Below are positions 1-10,934 of a stretch of 64,000 nucleotides of DNA, one piece after another (the first letter of the stretch is position 1; the number at the start of each line of letters is the position of its first letter). Where the stretch lies: contig OY754969.1 in NCBI GenBank assembly GCA_963576475.1, positions 29,239,388 through 29,303,387 of the forward strand, given 5' to 3'. Position numbers and translations under genes: made by a program. Source of the stretch: Molanna angustata. Lineage: Eukaryota > Arthropoda > Insecta > Trichoptera > Molannidae. A model generated the notes under the pieces. The model did not search any database. It saw only the letters and a program-made list of their open reading frames with translations, and had not been told where the DNA came from.

Positions 1-395
1 TGCAAAATAGTCTGGAAAGTCGGACCTGTCATTGGTGATAAAGATTGTTGTAGAAAATATATTGTAATATATTGATGTTGCGCCTTACAACAGTCAATCA
101 GTATAGCTTATAGGCATTCTACGAGTATGCATGAATCAGGAGTTCGGCATTCTTCATGAGATGTGAGATTTATATAAACAAGTGTCTGGGGTAAGGCAGG
201 GGCTGGATTGATCGATTATAGAGCTCTCACGTTGTGGTTCATTTGTATAAACTATTATTGCACTTCTTTCTTATAAACATCAATTACTGTATTCTAATAA
301 TAAAAGTAAAATAGTCAAACACGTCTAAAAAAATAATGTTAAAGTACCATATGTAAAAGTACCTACCATATATAATATGTTATGTAAAAGAAAAA
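1..395. other. AT-rich stretch without recognisable feature
   Basis: I see no coding frame, repeat or RNA gene here. It ends in a short A-rich run just before a SINE. Confidence 0.5.
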
Positions 396-399
396 AAAG

Positions 400-600
400 A
401 ACACTTCCTTGCACCCTGCGTAAGTGGCGAGTTTATTGTATTGCCATATGGCAATTTCTTCCAACTAACCAGTGTTTCCAGCCCAGAGAAGCAATATTTG
501 CGTGAGAAATGAATTTAAATAGATTTCTCCTCTACTGGGAATCGAACCCACGACGCCCTTACAGAAACCAAACGGCTTACCAACTGTGCCACGGCGGTCA
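400..600 (-). repeat. tRNA-derived SINE, family SINE-2, near complete
   Basis: Read on the minus strand, the head has a box A (TGGCACAGTTGG) and a box B (GGTTCGATTCC), the internal RNA polymerase III promoter of tRNA genes. A shared body follows: TTTCTCACGCAAA, CTGGAAACACTGG and GCAGGGTGCAAGG. The body recurs at 30976-31131 and 43660-43800, which makes this a dispersed SINE rather than a tRNA gene. The head no longer folds as a convincing cloverleaf. Confidence 0.75.
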
Positions 601-623
601 GTAGGTACCATAAGTACCATATA

Positions 624-1120
624 TTAAAATATCTTCTTCTTCTTCTTTGCCAGCCATCTCTCTACTTCTGGGTGTAGGCTTCCTCCAATGAACTCCATAT
701 CTCTGTCTTGTGCTTCCCTCAGCCAACCCCTTCTCGCAACGGGAATAATATCGTCGACCCATCTTTTTTGTGGACGCCTTACCGGTCTTTTATTTTCCTG
801 CGGTCTCCATTTTAATATTCTGGGTGTCCACCTCTCGGTACCCTGTCTCGTAACATGTTCTGCCCAATGCCATTTCAACTTTGTAACAGGGTCTGCTATG
901 TCAACAACTTTTGTTTGGCGTCTGATTTCTTCGTTTCTTATTTTATCCCGGAGGCTCACTTTTAACACTTGCCGTTTCATAGCTCGTTCTGTTTATTTCA
1001 ATTTGTGTATTGTGTTGGCAGTTAGTGTCATTGTTTCCAATCCATATGTTAGCATTGAGAGGATACCTACATGTTTCAAAGACCTTTCTTTTCAAATTCA
1101 TCGAAATGTCATTGTTTTTC
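624..1120 (-). pseudogene. RTE-type LINE reverse transcriptase, C-terminal part (family RTE-2)
   Basis: The minus frame reads through the end of an RTE-clade endonuclease/reverse transcriptase: an MLTYGLETMTL segment, then SLRDKIRNEEIRRQT, then a basic WRP...RPQKRWVDDI block. In the family this C-terminal part follows the RT palm and is the usual remnant of 5'-truncated insertions. One in-frame TAA at 995-993 breaks the frame, so it is dead. The 3' end lies in a run of AAG (CTT on the plus strand), the simple-repeat tail expected of RTE elements. A second, more decayed copy is at 4565-4922. Confidence 0.8.
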
Positions 1121-1479
1121 GGGATGTGACCGAGTTTACCGAAAATATATTATTTGCTCATAATAACCCTAATTTGTTAGCTATCGAATTTCGTAATCAT
1201 AAAAATCGGTAAATATCGTCATAAGATTTTATTTATGAATTGTAATGCAAATAAATTATTTTATGTTACTTCGACATTGTTTTATTGGAAGTTAGTTAGA
1301 TGAAACAAATTAGGGCACGAGATACTAGAAAGTGTTCGTTATTAAGCGATAAGATGCGAAGAAAGTAATGAGGACTCAAAAAAATGAAAGATGTCATGAA
1401 TAGAATGAAAGAGAATACATTGAGATGGTTTGGCCACATGGGGAGAATGAATGAGGAACGTCTGACGAAGAAAATATAA

Positions 1480-1685
1480 ATTGAACTTAATATATACAAA
1501 ATATACTTTGTTGGATAGAGCAAGCAAAACGGCATACTATGATCGATTCTTTAGTGTGAGTGGTCCTATAAAGTGGAATAGATTGTCTCCACAAAGCAGG
1601 AGCACTTTCTCTAAATGACTGAAAACAGCTTTGTTGGAATTATCCTGAATCATTAAACGGCGCTATATAAATAATTTATTATTTA
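1480..1685 (+). mobile_element. 5'-truncated LINE 3' end nested in RTE-1
   Basis: The plus frame reads FSVSGPIKWNRLSP and then a serine-rich stretch and a stop, the usual last residues of a CR1/Jockey-group reverse transcriptase ORF. It ends in an AATAATTTATTATTTATT tail. RTE-1 sequence stops at AAAATATA on the left and resumes at ATTGGGGACATGAATGG on the right, so this is a clean nested insertion. Target duplication is not clear. Confidence 0.65.
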
Positions 1686-1780
1686 TTGGGGACATGAATG
1701 GAATAATGAGGTTGTGGCAGACAAAGAAAAGTATAATATATAACGACCATTTGAACAATATTCTGAAAAACGAAAATGTT

Positions 1781-2041
1781 AAGTCGGCTCTACACTCGCG
1801 TATGAAGTCGCGCCGTGAATTCACGTGTATACGCCGCGATCCGCGGGTGAATTGTGTCCCTCCACACTCGCAAAGCTTCACAGTCTTTGCGCCGCAAACC
1901 CTTTGTCGCGGGTCAAAAACCGACACTGATCGGGAAATGGAGCGAAGCGCGAATGCGAAGGCGTGAACAACATCTACACTCGTGTTTCGCGGTTGTCGCG
2001 GGCTTTCGCGGCCGTTCACGCCGCGAGTGTAGAGCCGACTT
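1781..2041. mobile_element. GC-rich MITE with 20-bp terminal inverted repeats
   Basis: The left end AAGTCGGCTCTACACTCGCG (1781-1800) is the exact reverse complement of the right end at 2022-2041. The interior is rich in CGCG words, unlike the AT-rich surroundings. It interrupts the RTE-1 word GAAAATGTTAGAAGCGTG. The target duplication could be TTA-like but is not resolved, so the superfamily is open (PIF/Harbinger-like is possible). No coding frame. Confidence 0.75.
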
Positions 2042-2439
2042 TTAAGCGTGAAAAACACACGAACATGATGTATGAGACGATGCATGAATGTTGAAGAGGC
2101 GATGAATGTGTTCCAAGATAGAAAAATGGGGCGTTCGCTTCTCTCTGCCTATACTCTGCGAGGGACATAGCGTGATGGTATGTATGGATGTAGGATGCGA
2201 AGAATAAACTTTATATTTAAAGTGATTATGTAGATGTGATGTGTTAGCGAACAGCGCCAAACTTTATTAAGGGCGGAGCAGTACCAGCGGCTGAAAGCGG
2301 TTCTCCTAATACATCTACGTTTATCATTGATAAGTGTTGATATAGGTTTTAGAAAATATGTAAAAAGATCAAAAACGTGACAGGCAAACTGTAATAAAGG
2401 ATTATGAAATCATAAAGTTATATAATGTTTGCAACAAGG

Positions 2440-3090
2440 GTCTATTTTAGTGTCATCCCTTATACATAATATAATCCTCGCACACCCAAGGGAGTATTTT
2501 AGTACATTAAGCATATTGTATACAATGTTGAACAAATTCCACGTGATATCACATAGGTTAAACATGGCTATATCCAAACAACCTTCAAGGTGTAAGTTAA
2601 CTGTTGATGATAAGCCCGTGGAACAAGTAATAAGTTTCAAATATTAAGGAGTAGAGATCTGCAGCCATAATGACCTAAACACTGAAATCCGTGAACAAGT
2701 CAATAAAGAATCTGCGATATCTGCATGTCTAAAACATATGGTCTAATGTACATGTGTATTGACAGCAAGGTCAGAATATATTATAAGACATGCTGCGTGC
2801 GACCGGTCATGAGGTATGCTGTAGAAACGCGAGCAGACACTTTACGAACCAGGGTGCTCCTAAGGACAATAGGAATGAAGGTTCTAAGGTCAATCACTGG
2901 AAAAATTCTCCGAGGTCGTGGTCGCAATGTTGAAATAAGAAAAAACATGTGGAATAGAGGACATCGTTCGCTGAAGTAGATCCAGATGAAGACATTGGAC
3001 GGAGCACGTAGCCTTCGTCATCTCAGAAGGCATAGTTTTTGAATTACAGACCAACAGGTCTACTAAACGAAGAAGAAGTTTATTGTACAG
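2440..3090 (+). pseudogene. Decayed RTE-type reverse transcriptase fragment
   Basis: Interrupted plus frames give a piece of a LINE reverse transcriptase of RTE type: KLTVDDKPVEQVISFKY, then a thumb-region piece with SKVRIYYKTCCVRPVMRYA and VLLRTIGMKVLRSITGK. In the family these segments follow the YADD palm motif, which is not seen here. Stops and a frameshift near 2645 and 2745 break it. It ends near a GAAGAAG run at about 3068-3078. It belongs to a different subfamily from RTE-1 and RTE-2, judged by sequence. Confidence 0.65.
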
Positions 3091-3094
3091 AGAG

Positions 3095-4085
3095 GTGAAA
3101 CATCATTTTGTAGAACACAATATTTAGTGTACCTACACATCATAATATACCTACAATATTTAGTGTACGTTAACGCCAGTATAAATTATGTGTACAAGAA
3201 GTTACTAATAAATAAATATATTAAATCTAGTCATAAAAATATTGAAAAAAAAAACTACATTTGAATGGCTTTTTTAATTGAATATTTTTTATAAAAAAAA
3301 TAAGCTGTCTCATGTAGTAATGATTTGTCATCAGCTGATTTCATCATCATAAATAAAGTAATCCAAATAAAAAAGTGAAATAAACCCCCTATGTACCAAA
3401 AGGAAAATATGTACATGTCATAAATTTTTTTCAAATTGCATGTTATTTAAAAAATAATATTGTCATATTGTGAAGATTTTTATATGTCTCCTTCAAAAAT
3501 AAGAATCAAATCAAATCATTGTACAAGGACTGTAATAACATTTTTTATAAAAATCTGCTTCTGCGACAATTTTATTTTGTCTCTCTTGTAAATTAGCATT
3601 TTGTGACTTATCTGGTTTTTCCTTTCGGATACTGATATCATCCCCATAAGAAGAACGGGTGGTCGAGGAAAGAACTACTGTTTAAAATTTAACATACGTG
3701 TCACCTTTTTCATTATACTATTTCGGGTCATCGTGTATTGAAATGTGTATCGAATGATAAGGATAAAACCTTTATTAAACCAACTGTAAAAGATCGATAT
3801 GGAAACAAAGAGTTTGCAAAATAAGGACGCTATGTAGGTACTAGTATGTATGTAGTGCAACCACAGCGTACAGTTACTATACAAGTTTGACCCAGTTTCC
3901 CACTTACTAAACAATGCCCTAAATAAAGATGCCATTGTGGATTATACACACAACTATAGCTATGATATAATATTATAATAGTTATATATATATAGATACC
4001 AAACACAATAGAAAATACTGCGTTCGAAATCTTTTATCTTTTGTAGAAGGTAAACTCTAATCAATCACGAAAGAAATCCTCTATG
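3095..4085. other. AT-rich DNA, nothing recognised
   Basis: Both strands show only short open frames with no recognisable protein. Short A and T runs and a TATATATATA stretch near 3990 are the only structure. Confidence 0.5.
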
Positions 4086-4088
4086 GAA

Positions 4089-4178
4089 GATGAGTGGTGG
4101 GATTAGTGTGCTGGGTTAATAATAATTCAGTGATCGCGAATCCTGCTACGACCGATTTCATTCACCATTTATACATAG
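4089..4178 (+). repeat. SINE-1, degraded copy
   Basis: It shares GTGCTGGGTTAATAAT, CAGTGATCGCGA and ACGACCGATTTCATTCACC with the better copies at 22060 and 39030, but the tRNA-like head carries deletions and the 3' body is lost. Confidence 0.6.
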
Positions 4179-4282
4179 TTTCTTTAGTTTTGTATTATTT
4201 AAAAAAAATAAAAATGAATCAAAAAATATTTATTTATCATCATTCTACAATAATCTTTCATCTAAAAAATCTAACTTCAAAA

Positions 4283-4360
4283 CGAATGCATGTCAAGATG
4301 AACAAATATGGCATTCGGTTCTAACTGCCTATCACATGAGGGACATGGTGTAATGGTATG
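4283..4360 (+). mobile_element. RTE-1 3' tail remnant
   Basis: About 75 bases match the last part of RTE-1 (GTCAAGATGAACAAATATGG, GGCATTCGGTTCT, ATGAGGGACATGGTGTAATG). No coding capacity remains. Confidence 0.6.
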
Positions 4361-4564
4361 GATCTTTGTTGTAATATTATGTTTCATAAAATTCGCCTAT
4401 ACGATAAGTGTTGTGGAAATTCTTGATCAGTTTCATAATTCTCACCAACGAATGTTGTGGTTTATATTAGTTCAGATGGAACGACCCCAGAAGTGATTCC
4501 TTTCCAATCAAAAAGGAATCATGAAAAAGTATGTGGTAAAGAATTATTATTAATTGCAGACGAC

Positions 4565-4922
4565 TTTGCAAATTTAAGTCGATGAAATGTACGCAACGAG
4601 CTATGTAACGGAAAATTTTTGGAGTAAAATAAAATAAGAAATGAAAAAATCAGACGACAAACAAAAGTCGTTGACATAGCAGACCGTGTTACAAAGTTGA
4701 AATGGCAGTGGGCAGGGCACCAGGTGGACACCCAGAATACTCAAATGAAGACCGTGGGAAAATATAAGTAGGGCGACCACAAAAAAGATGGGTTGACGAT
4801 ATTATTCCGGTTGCAGAAAGGGGTTGGCTGGGGGAAGCATAGGACCGAGAGAGATGGAGTTCATTGGAGGAGACCTACATCCAGGAGTGGAGAGATGACT
4901 GACAAAGAAACAAGAAGAAGAA
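4565..4922 (+). pseudogene. RTE-2 C-terminal remnant
   Basis: This is the plus-strand counterpart of the copy at 624-1120. AAATCAGACGACAAACAAAA, AGATGGGTTGACGATATTAT and GAGATGGAGTTCATTGGAGG align with it. Several indels and stops prevent translation. It ends in a GAAGAAGAAG tail, as expected for this family. Confidence 0.75.
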
Positions 4923-5215
4923 GATCACCTTTGACACCTCTGAAACATTCCCTTCCTATTAAATAAAGGAATTATCAAAATCGGATAATATGGTAAAAAT
5001 ATATTTTTTTGAGAATTCTCTCATGGATTCAAAGGTCAGATCTTGACCAGATTGAAATTGGACTAATCAAAAGATACCCCCTTTTTGAATGAAAAAGAAT
5101 TATAAAAATCGGACAACGTGGTAAAAAGTTATCGCTGAACATAAAAAAAATCACCTCGAATTGATAACCTCCGTTTTTGCTAATCGGTTAAAAATAACTG
5201 TTAAATACATATTTA
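4923..5215. repeat. Dispersed repeat, unnamed
   Basis: It contains the phrase AAAATCGGACAACGTGGTAA followed by a GTTATCGCTGAA-type segment. A related phrase (AATCGGACAAAGCAGTAAAG) is at 20870-20915, just before F1-D. Neither copy codes for anything I recognise. Confidence 0.4.
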
Positions 5216-5254
5216 ATAATTCACAGTGTTATTACAGTGCACTTTTCAGTATTC

Positions 5255-5475
5255 TTTGTGTAAGTTTGGCCACACAGAAAAAATGAGTGACGATCGTCTG
5301 ACAATGCAATTACACAAGACTAAAATAAAACGTTGAAATTTAGATTTGTAAAAGGATGGGAAAGTAAAAACAATATTGAAGCAAGAAATGCATATCAAGA
5401 GAGAGGAGTCTGGCGATTGATTTTCTCTGCCTATCCAAAAAAGGGAAAAGGCATTATGGTAGGTATAGGTGGACA
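5255..5475 (+). mobile_element. RTE-1-like remnant, divergent
   Basis: Recognisable words are GTTTGGCCACACAGAAAAAA, ATGAGTGACGATCGTCTGAC and, at the end, GGAGTCTGGCGATTGATTTT with a GGCATTATGGTAGG tail. They match the RTE-1 order. The version of the tail (CAAGAGAGAGGAGTCTG) is shared with 30600-30765 and 21795-21889, suggesting a subfamily. Confidence 0.6.
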
Positions 5476-5481
5476 ATAAAG

Positions 5482-6025
5482 AAAAACGAGTAGGTTGCGG
5501 CCAAGTCACTTCACAATATATTCTAATTTTGTACTTATAGAAAATACTCAGCATTTTCATGAAATGGGTTTGTTAAATTATTTTTGATTTACATATTTTA
5601 CTATGAAAATTTTACAATGCTTCAATGCCATTGAATGAGTGTGCCTTTTTTGCAATTTGAAAATAAAAATATCAAGTTTTCTGAGCTTGGGGTCACTTTG
5701 ATATATTCGACACTAAAAAAAATTGAGAAGCACTATTAAGATATCCGATTAAATCTAATAGGGTCTAAGCGAGTATTAGATATACAATTTTGTAAAATTT
5801 GAAATTAATCCAAGAAGTACTTTAGTCTATAATCGGTAAAGTAGAATAAACACGCTAATATCACACAGCACATACCACATATTACACAGCACACACACAC
5901 TGATATATTATGATGAAACTTTCAGAATACAATCTCAGCATTGATGATCGGCAATAAAAAAAGCCTTAAATATTGCGAATTCATTACTCCCCACTATATC
6001 CCCTTGGGGTAGTGAGGAGTAAAAA
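5482..6025 (+). repeat. Repeat family F1, copy A
   Basis: About 540 bp, non-coding. The left end carries AAACGAGTAGGTTGCGGCC. The right end is a hairpin, ACTCCCCACTA...TAGTGAGGAGT around a CCCCTTGGGG core, followed by AAAAA. The same arrangement occurs at 10371-10927, 13377-18856 (split), 20923-21513 and 57063-57800 (split). Orientation is set with the hairpin as the 3' end. Class unknown: it lacks the CTAG end of Helitrons and a clear target duplication. Confidence 0.75.
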
Positions 6026-6029
6026 GTTA

Positions 6030-7330
6030 AACTTCTGAAAGGATAAAGTGCCAGTCGATTATTACCAATTACCATTTTTTTAATACGAAAAATAAGTTTT
6101 TTGACAAATTTAATGTCTCAGTAGAGACGAAGTAAAAATAAATATTTATAGAAGAACGAGGAAATCAAACAGTTTAAGGGCCTACGATCTATCATCGGCC
6201 GGTTATCGTGATCACATTAACAAATTTTGCCTTCCAAATTATGCTAACTGCGCCCACCTCCACCCGCTCCACATATGGGGACTAAAAACGGTCCCTTCGC
6301 AGAACGCTAGTAAGAATGACAAAGAATGCATGGCATGAAAAGTAGCTCTAGAAGCTCTGTGCAAAAAAATATTCACAGACATGGATTGTCGCGAGAGTAC
6401 CTACTTCAAGCCTGTGACTCTAAAACTGGGCATCAGAGAATCGACCAAGGACACTCTGGAATTTCAATTTCCAAATTATGCTATCCAAATCATCAATCCA
6501 AATTTGAAAATCTTATATGTTACAAGGTGAGAACATATCGTTTGAAAATAAGGTTGGTAATATCATCGCCATCTATCGAAGACAATGAAACTTATTGTTA
6601 ACGCCATCTATTGAGAAATTGGTATAGTAAACAATGAAACCAACGATACAAAATATGCGATCATATAAAATATTCGACTCAACGACTCAACATCCAATAA
6701 TAATCACATGAAAATAATAATCAATATTTTTTTTTAAATGTGAATACATTAAGATGTTTATGTTAAGGGTAGATAAGTGTTTTTCACATTTCAGCCAGAT
6801 CTCGAAAGAATTCTGAATATAATACGAGTTGTATAGGAAAACATTTAAAAATAATGATTCTTAAACGTTGCGTCTTCAATATATAAGATGATGTTATCCA
6901 GTAAGGTAGACGATTTCTATTCAATTTGTATAAACTGTAACAAGCTTCTATGTTAGTATGTATCACTTTTTCGGTGTATTGATTCGTTCTGAATAACGTA
7001 CAAACAAGTCAAGAAACTTTGGAATTAGATCTCGTCTGAGAATATTGCATTCGAGTTTGGTTTCAGCTTTCGCTTGTGTGTCCTAAACTTATGTATTTAG
7101 TTTTCGTGTATGTTATGTTATAGTTTACCCATTTATCATTGGGATGCACATTACAAGATGATAGATCAGTGTTAAAACCCATAAAAAGGATTTCAAAGAG
7201 CGGAATTATGTGTCATGTTTTTATAACAAACAAAACAACTGCAAGTAAGTCATAAATTTGTTATTTAAAGTATAATTGCGAACTACAAAATGACATCGAA
7301 ATCACTTTAATTTGCATATATTTTTTTTCG
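6030..7330. other. Long stretch without recognised feature
   Basis: No coding frame with a recognisable product. A slightly GC-richer patch lies at 6180-6320. The plus-strand 91-codon frame at 6326-6601 has no feature I know, and I do not call it a gene. Confidence 0.45.
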
Positions 7331-7397
7331 TAATCACACGACAGCTTCTGCCAAATACAGTGTGATTATACGGTTCGATGTCGGCTATCTCTGTTTA

Positions 7398-7960
7398 AGG
7401 TACGATTTGAAGCGTCCTATATTCCAATGGAAAATATCTACCTCGTCAGAGAGTGAGTTCAATTTTTCCATAATACCTACGCAACAGAGTGCTGCGGGCC
7501 ACCACATCCGTTCTAGAATGGGGGACTTTCAGAAGATTATGTCTTCTACAAAAGTGGTGGTACAAAAAGCCCTAGCTTTTCTAGCAGTTCTGGACAATCA
7601 ATAAGATTGTTGAAAATCTTGAAATCGGTCAAAAGTAGTGCGTTATCACACCTACTTTCAAGGCTCATATAAGAACAGGACGTCAAAAGTTCTGGGTGGT
7701 GCATGTATATCAGATATACTCCGTGCATCCGCATGTACAGGTACCTCATGAACTTCTTCTGAATTTGCTCCAACATATGAGAATATTTTCTTTGGTAGGG
7801 CGCCCAAACTGCGCTTCCGTACTCCAATTTGGTATGCACCATACAGGTGAAAATATTTTTTTACAATGCTACATGGTTCGAAAAGTATCTTCCAAGGCGC
7901 ATTGTGAAGCCTAGCAGTTGACCGCATTTGATAGTAACTGATGCTTATTATGTTGAGCAA
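7398..7960 (-). pseudogene. LINE reverse transcriptase, C-terminal remnant (CR1/Jockey group)
   Basis: On the minus strand, KLEYGSAVWAPYQRKY and LEQIQKKFMRYLY are the conserved post-palm region of CR1/Jockey-group LINE proteins. A frame change near 7840 and stops after 7546 break it. A later frame ends DIFHWNIGRFKSYLK and a stop near 7398, typical of the family's C-terminus. The endonuclease and the RT palm are missing, so it is a 5'-truncated, decayed insertion. Confidence 0.75.
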
Positions 7961-7989
7961 AGGTTAATTTTGCATCAAATACAACTCAA

Positions 7990-8700
7990 AGGTCTTTTAG
8001 TTCGCAAATTTATTTCTTTATTTTATTTTAAAAGAGAACAGAAAACATAAATAAAAACAAATCGTTAACCCGCCAATTAAGCGTAATTAGTAATTTGATT
8101 TAATACGAATACAGAGACTAGCAAACATTAGGCGGCAAAAAAACTGTTCGATATTTAACAGGACTTGATTGTTAGAACAGAAAGCTACCCTTTCAATATT
8201 CTCCCTGCCCTCTGAGTAATGTGATTTCTGAGTAAACATTTCCCCAGCAGCCTAATTTCGTGGTTAAGCTTAAAAGCCTCGGGCCTTCATTGAAAACAGC
8301 TTTGACAGGTGCAAGCTATTAGAGGCACTGAGTAACAAACAATATTATCTTATTATTCATTAACCAATAGCATCATATTTGAATTTTTCCTTTTTACCAA
8401 AATCAACCTTAAAATATTGCGTTACTGCTGGATACTGTGAGATTTGTTTGTCAACGATTGTCATTGTGTCCTTCAATGGGAGTTTGAAATGTGCCAGAGA
8501 TGTAAATCGAAACTTAATCATAGATGAGTGTAAGATTTAATTTAATTTAAATTGATACTTTGAATTCTATCCTCTATAAATTTAATCAACCTATGTTTTT
8601 TGTATGATTCAAGAAATTTACGCGATGTTTAAAAATTCAGAATCAAAAACATTTAGTAAATTATTTATAATTTTGAAATAAATTCAATATTTGTTTTAAA
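7990..8700. other. AT-rich DNA, nothing firmly recognised
   Basis: A T-rich start at 8011-8035 could be the 3' end of a minus-strand retroelement, but no protein or family match supports it. Confidence 0.35.
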
Positions 8701-8711
8701 ATACATAGGTA

Positions 8712-9914
8712 GGGGAGACCAAGGAGAAACGTAACAAAATTTGGATTTCAGTACATGGAGAGTTAATTATTAATTTGAACGAAAAAAGAAAATATTGATT
8801 TGAAAGGTTGTTATTTAAACTAGATTATTAGAAGATAAAATTATAAATTAACTGATTATATGTCTGATAAAAACACGTTTTACCACAGACGTCACATTGT
8901 TACTTTTCACCTTACCCCTGAGGTGGGTTGTAACATCTAATGAGGAGGATTGTAACACCATACAAATATTTAGAACCAACAGAATACATTTTATTGTTTT
9001 AATATAAAAGTTCAACATTGTTACAATAACATTATAATATATGATTAAATTATTTATTTATATTAAAAGTAGTTCATAAAAATTATTCAGATAAAAAATT
9101 GTGGCACACATAATGGGTGAACCCATTGCTCTTTTGGACGGCTGTTTTTAAAAGCCACTGTGCAGATAATACAACAATAATCATCTTCGTCAGATGATGA
9201 GGTAGATTTTTGTCTGTGGCAAAGATTATAAGAGCGTGCCGCTTCTCTAAAACTCTGGCCGCGTTGCAGAATTTCTTCTGCAGCCAGCTCATACATTTCT
9301 GAACTGGCAAAACCACGCTCAGTCTTCCTCGTATACTTGTTCGGTATTCTGAAAAGAGAACAAAAGTGAAAATATAAATAATTCAATTCAATTATTCACG
9401 CCCGCTCCCGTTGTGGAGTATGTGGTCGTCACCTAGTTTATTAAAATCTAAATAAAGCATAAAAATATAATGAACAAACTTATTAGGAAACTACATATAG
9501 GAGGGTTGTAACACACTGTTACTTTTCTCCTCTGTCTATTATTTTTCAGAATTTGATGTAAATATGTTTATATTACTCTTAAATCCACTATAACACTTAC
9601 TTTTTTGGTTTAATTTATATAGTGATTCACCAAGCACTGATCCAAATCACAATGTCTTATAGAAATGTCTGTAATTAACAAAATATGAAAGAAAACACAA
9701 AGCGCCAACAAAATACTTTTATCATTTTTTTTCGGAAGGACCTCGAAACACACATAACCGTTGACTTCAGACCATCGGTCAGTACTAAAGATGTGTGTAA
9801 TATGTTAAGACAATATATATATTCTAAATTAGTGCTAGGCGCATACAGCAAATACTTTTCAAATTATTTAGTTTGTTACTTTCCTCCTTTGTTACTTTCC
9901 TCCTAGGTCTCCCC
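8712..9914 (-). mobile_element. Internally deleted pogo-like (Tc1/mariner superfamily) DNA transposon
   Basis: The ends are inverted repeats: GGGGAGACCAAGGAG at 8712 and CTCCTAGGTCTCCCC ending at 9914. TA on both sides (8710-8711 and 9915-9916) is the target duplication expected of Tc1/mariner/pogo elements. Inside, copies of a (G)GAGGnTTGTAACA / TGTTACTTTTCWCCTC word occur near both ends (8719, 8897, 8935, 8950, 9502, 9520, 9885, 9892) and may be transposase-binding sites. The only coding content is a shortened transposase (9087-9347), so the 1.2-kb element is non-autonomous. Confidence 0.75.
9087..9347 (-). pseudogene. Shortened pogo-type transposase: N-terminal helix-turn-helix joined to C-terminal finger
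   Basis: The frame begins after a good splice acceptor (TTCTCTTTTCAG at about 9359-9348). It gives KYTRKTERGFASSEMYELAA and a REAARSYNL segment, the psq-like DNA-binding helix-turn-helix at the start of pogo/Tigger/jerky-type transposases. It then jumps through a serine/aspartate stretch to CCIICTVAFKNSRPKEQW, resembling the Cys-rich finger found at the far C-terminus of some such proteins. The DDE catalytic core between them is gone, so the protein cannot transpose. Whether the fusion is expressed is unknown. Family recognition is from motifs only. Confidence 0.65.
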
Positions 9915-10370
9915 TACTTTACATTTTTATTTCAATATTTTTTTTTATAATTTGAAATTGATAGGTAACAGGACTAAATGAAATTGTACCAGCGCTTAAA
10001 GTGATCCACCATACAAATTATCCGAAGAAAGATCGCAAGTCTTGATTCTGCCTGAATTTTCCATGAAAATACATTTATTTATCTTTTAACAACCCCTTCT
10101 TTAATTTAACTTTATCTGTCTGTACTTGAATTTTGCAATCGATGTTTAACTAACTTCTCGACCAGTTAGAGCTCCGAAATTTTCTGAATTCGTGTATTCC
10201 GGGTTGTGTTCAGATTCAATGCTCGACGTCTGGCGTCGAATGTACGTACCTGAAGTTGCAGATTATGGCGTTTTTCACACCAATCTCACTGAACGCTTAC
10301 GAGCGGCTTTCAATCTGAACGCTGCATCGGGCGTTTTAAATGTCAAATGTCATTTATCATACATGTCTTT

Positions 10371-10927
10371 TTTACTCCTCACTAACACAAGGTGATATAG
10401 TGGGGAGTTATGATTTCGCAATTTTTAAGGGTATTTTTTTTTGCAGATTATCAACTAGTATCATTCTGAGATTGTATTCTGAAAGTTTCATCAAAATGTA
10501 TCTGTGTGTGTGTGCTATGTACGGCGTGTTCATTTTTTACTTTATCAATTATAGACTAAAGTATTCATTCGATTCTATTCAAATTTTGCAAATATGTATA
10601 CCTAATACTCGATTAGATCCCATTAGATTTTGAACGATATATGAATAGTGCTTCTCAATTTTTTTAACTGTCAAATATTTCAAAGTGACCCCAAGCTCAG
10701 GAAACTTAAAATTTTAAATTTTTGTTTTCAAATTCGTAAAAAGGCACATCACTTTCATAAAATGGCATTGAAGAGTTGTCAAGTTTTCATAATAAAATAT
10801 TTAAATAAAAAATAATTTAATAAACTCATTTCATGAAAATGTTGGAAATTTTCCATACAAAATTTGAATACTTTATAGAATGACTTGTTAGTGAGGAGTT
10901 TAGCGTTGGCCACAACCCACTCGTTTT
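10371..10927 (-). repeat. Repeat family F1, copy B
   Basis: Full-length copy in the opposite orientation. The hairpin end (TACTCCTCACTA...TAGTGGGGAGT) is on the left and the GTTGGCCACAACCCACTCG end on the right. The interior contains GATTATCAACTAGTA, AAAGTGACCCCAAGCTCAGG and AAAATGGCATTGAA, shared by all copies. Non-coding. Confidence 0.8.
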
Positions 10928-10934
10928 GGTTATA

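Larger units (their letters stand above)
1340..2195 (+). mobile_element. RTE-type LINE fragment (family RTE-1) with two nested insertions
   Basis: The segment carries the RTE-1 C-terminal block (in intact copies RMKVNTLRWFGH, RLTKKIY, RGRGRPRKGWH, RRCMNV and SAYP). Decayed sequence for it lies at 1380-1479, 1685-1780 and 2042-2170. It is split by a LINE 3' end (1480-1685) and by a GC-rich MITE (1781-2041). The tail runs into GATGGTATGTATGG, a degraded TATG tail. It is not translatable as a whole. Related copies: 12966-13362 and 33799-34118. Confidence 0.75.

Noticed and set aside
688..1212. 174-codon plus-strand frame
   Set aside because: It is the opposite-strand shadow of the RTE-2 protein on the minus strand.
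5246..5560. 104-codon minus-strand frame
   Set aside because: It runs antisense to an RTE-1 remnant and into repeat F1, so it has no independent support.
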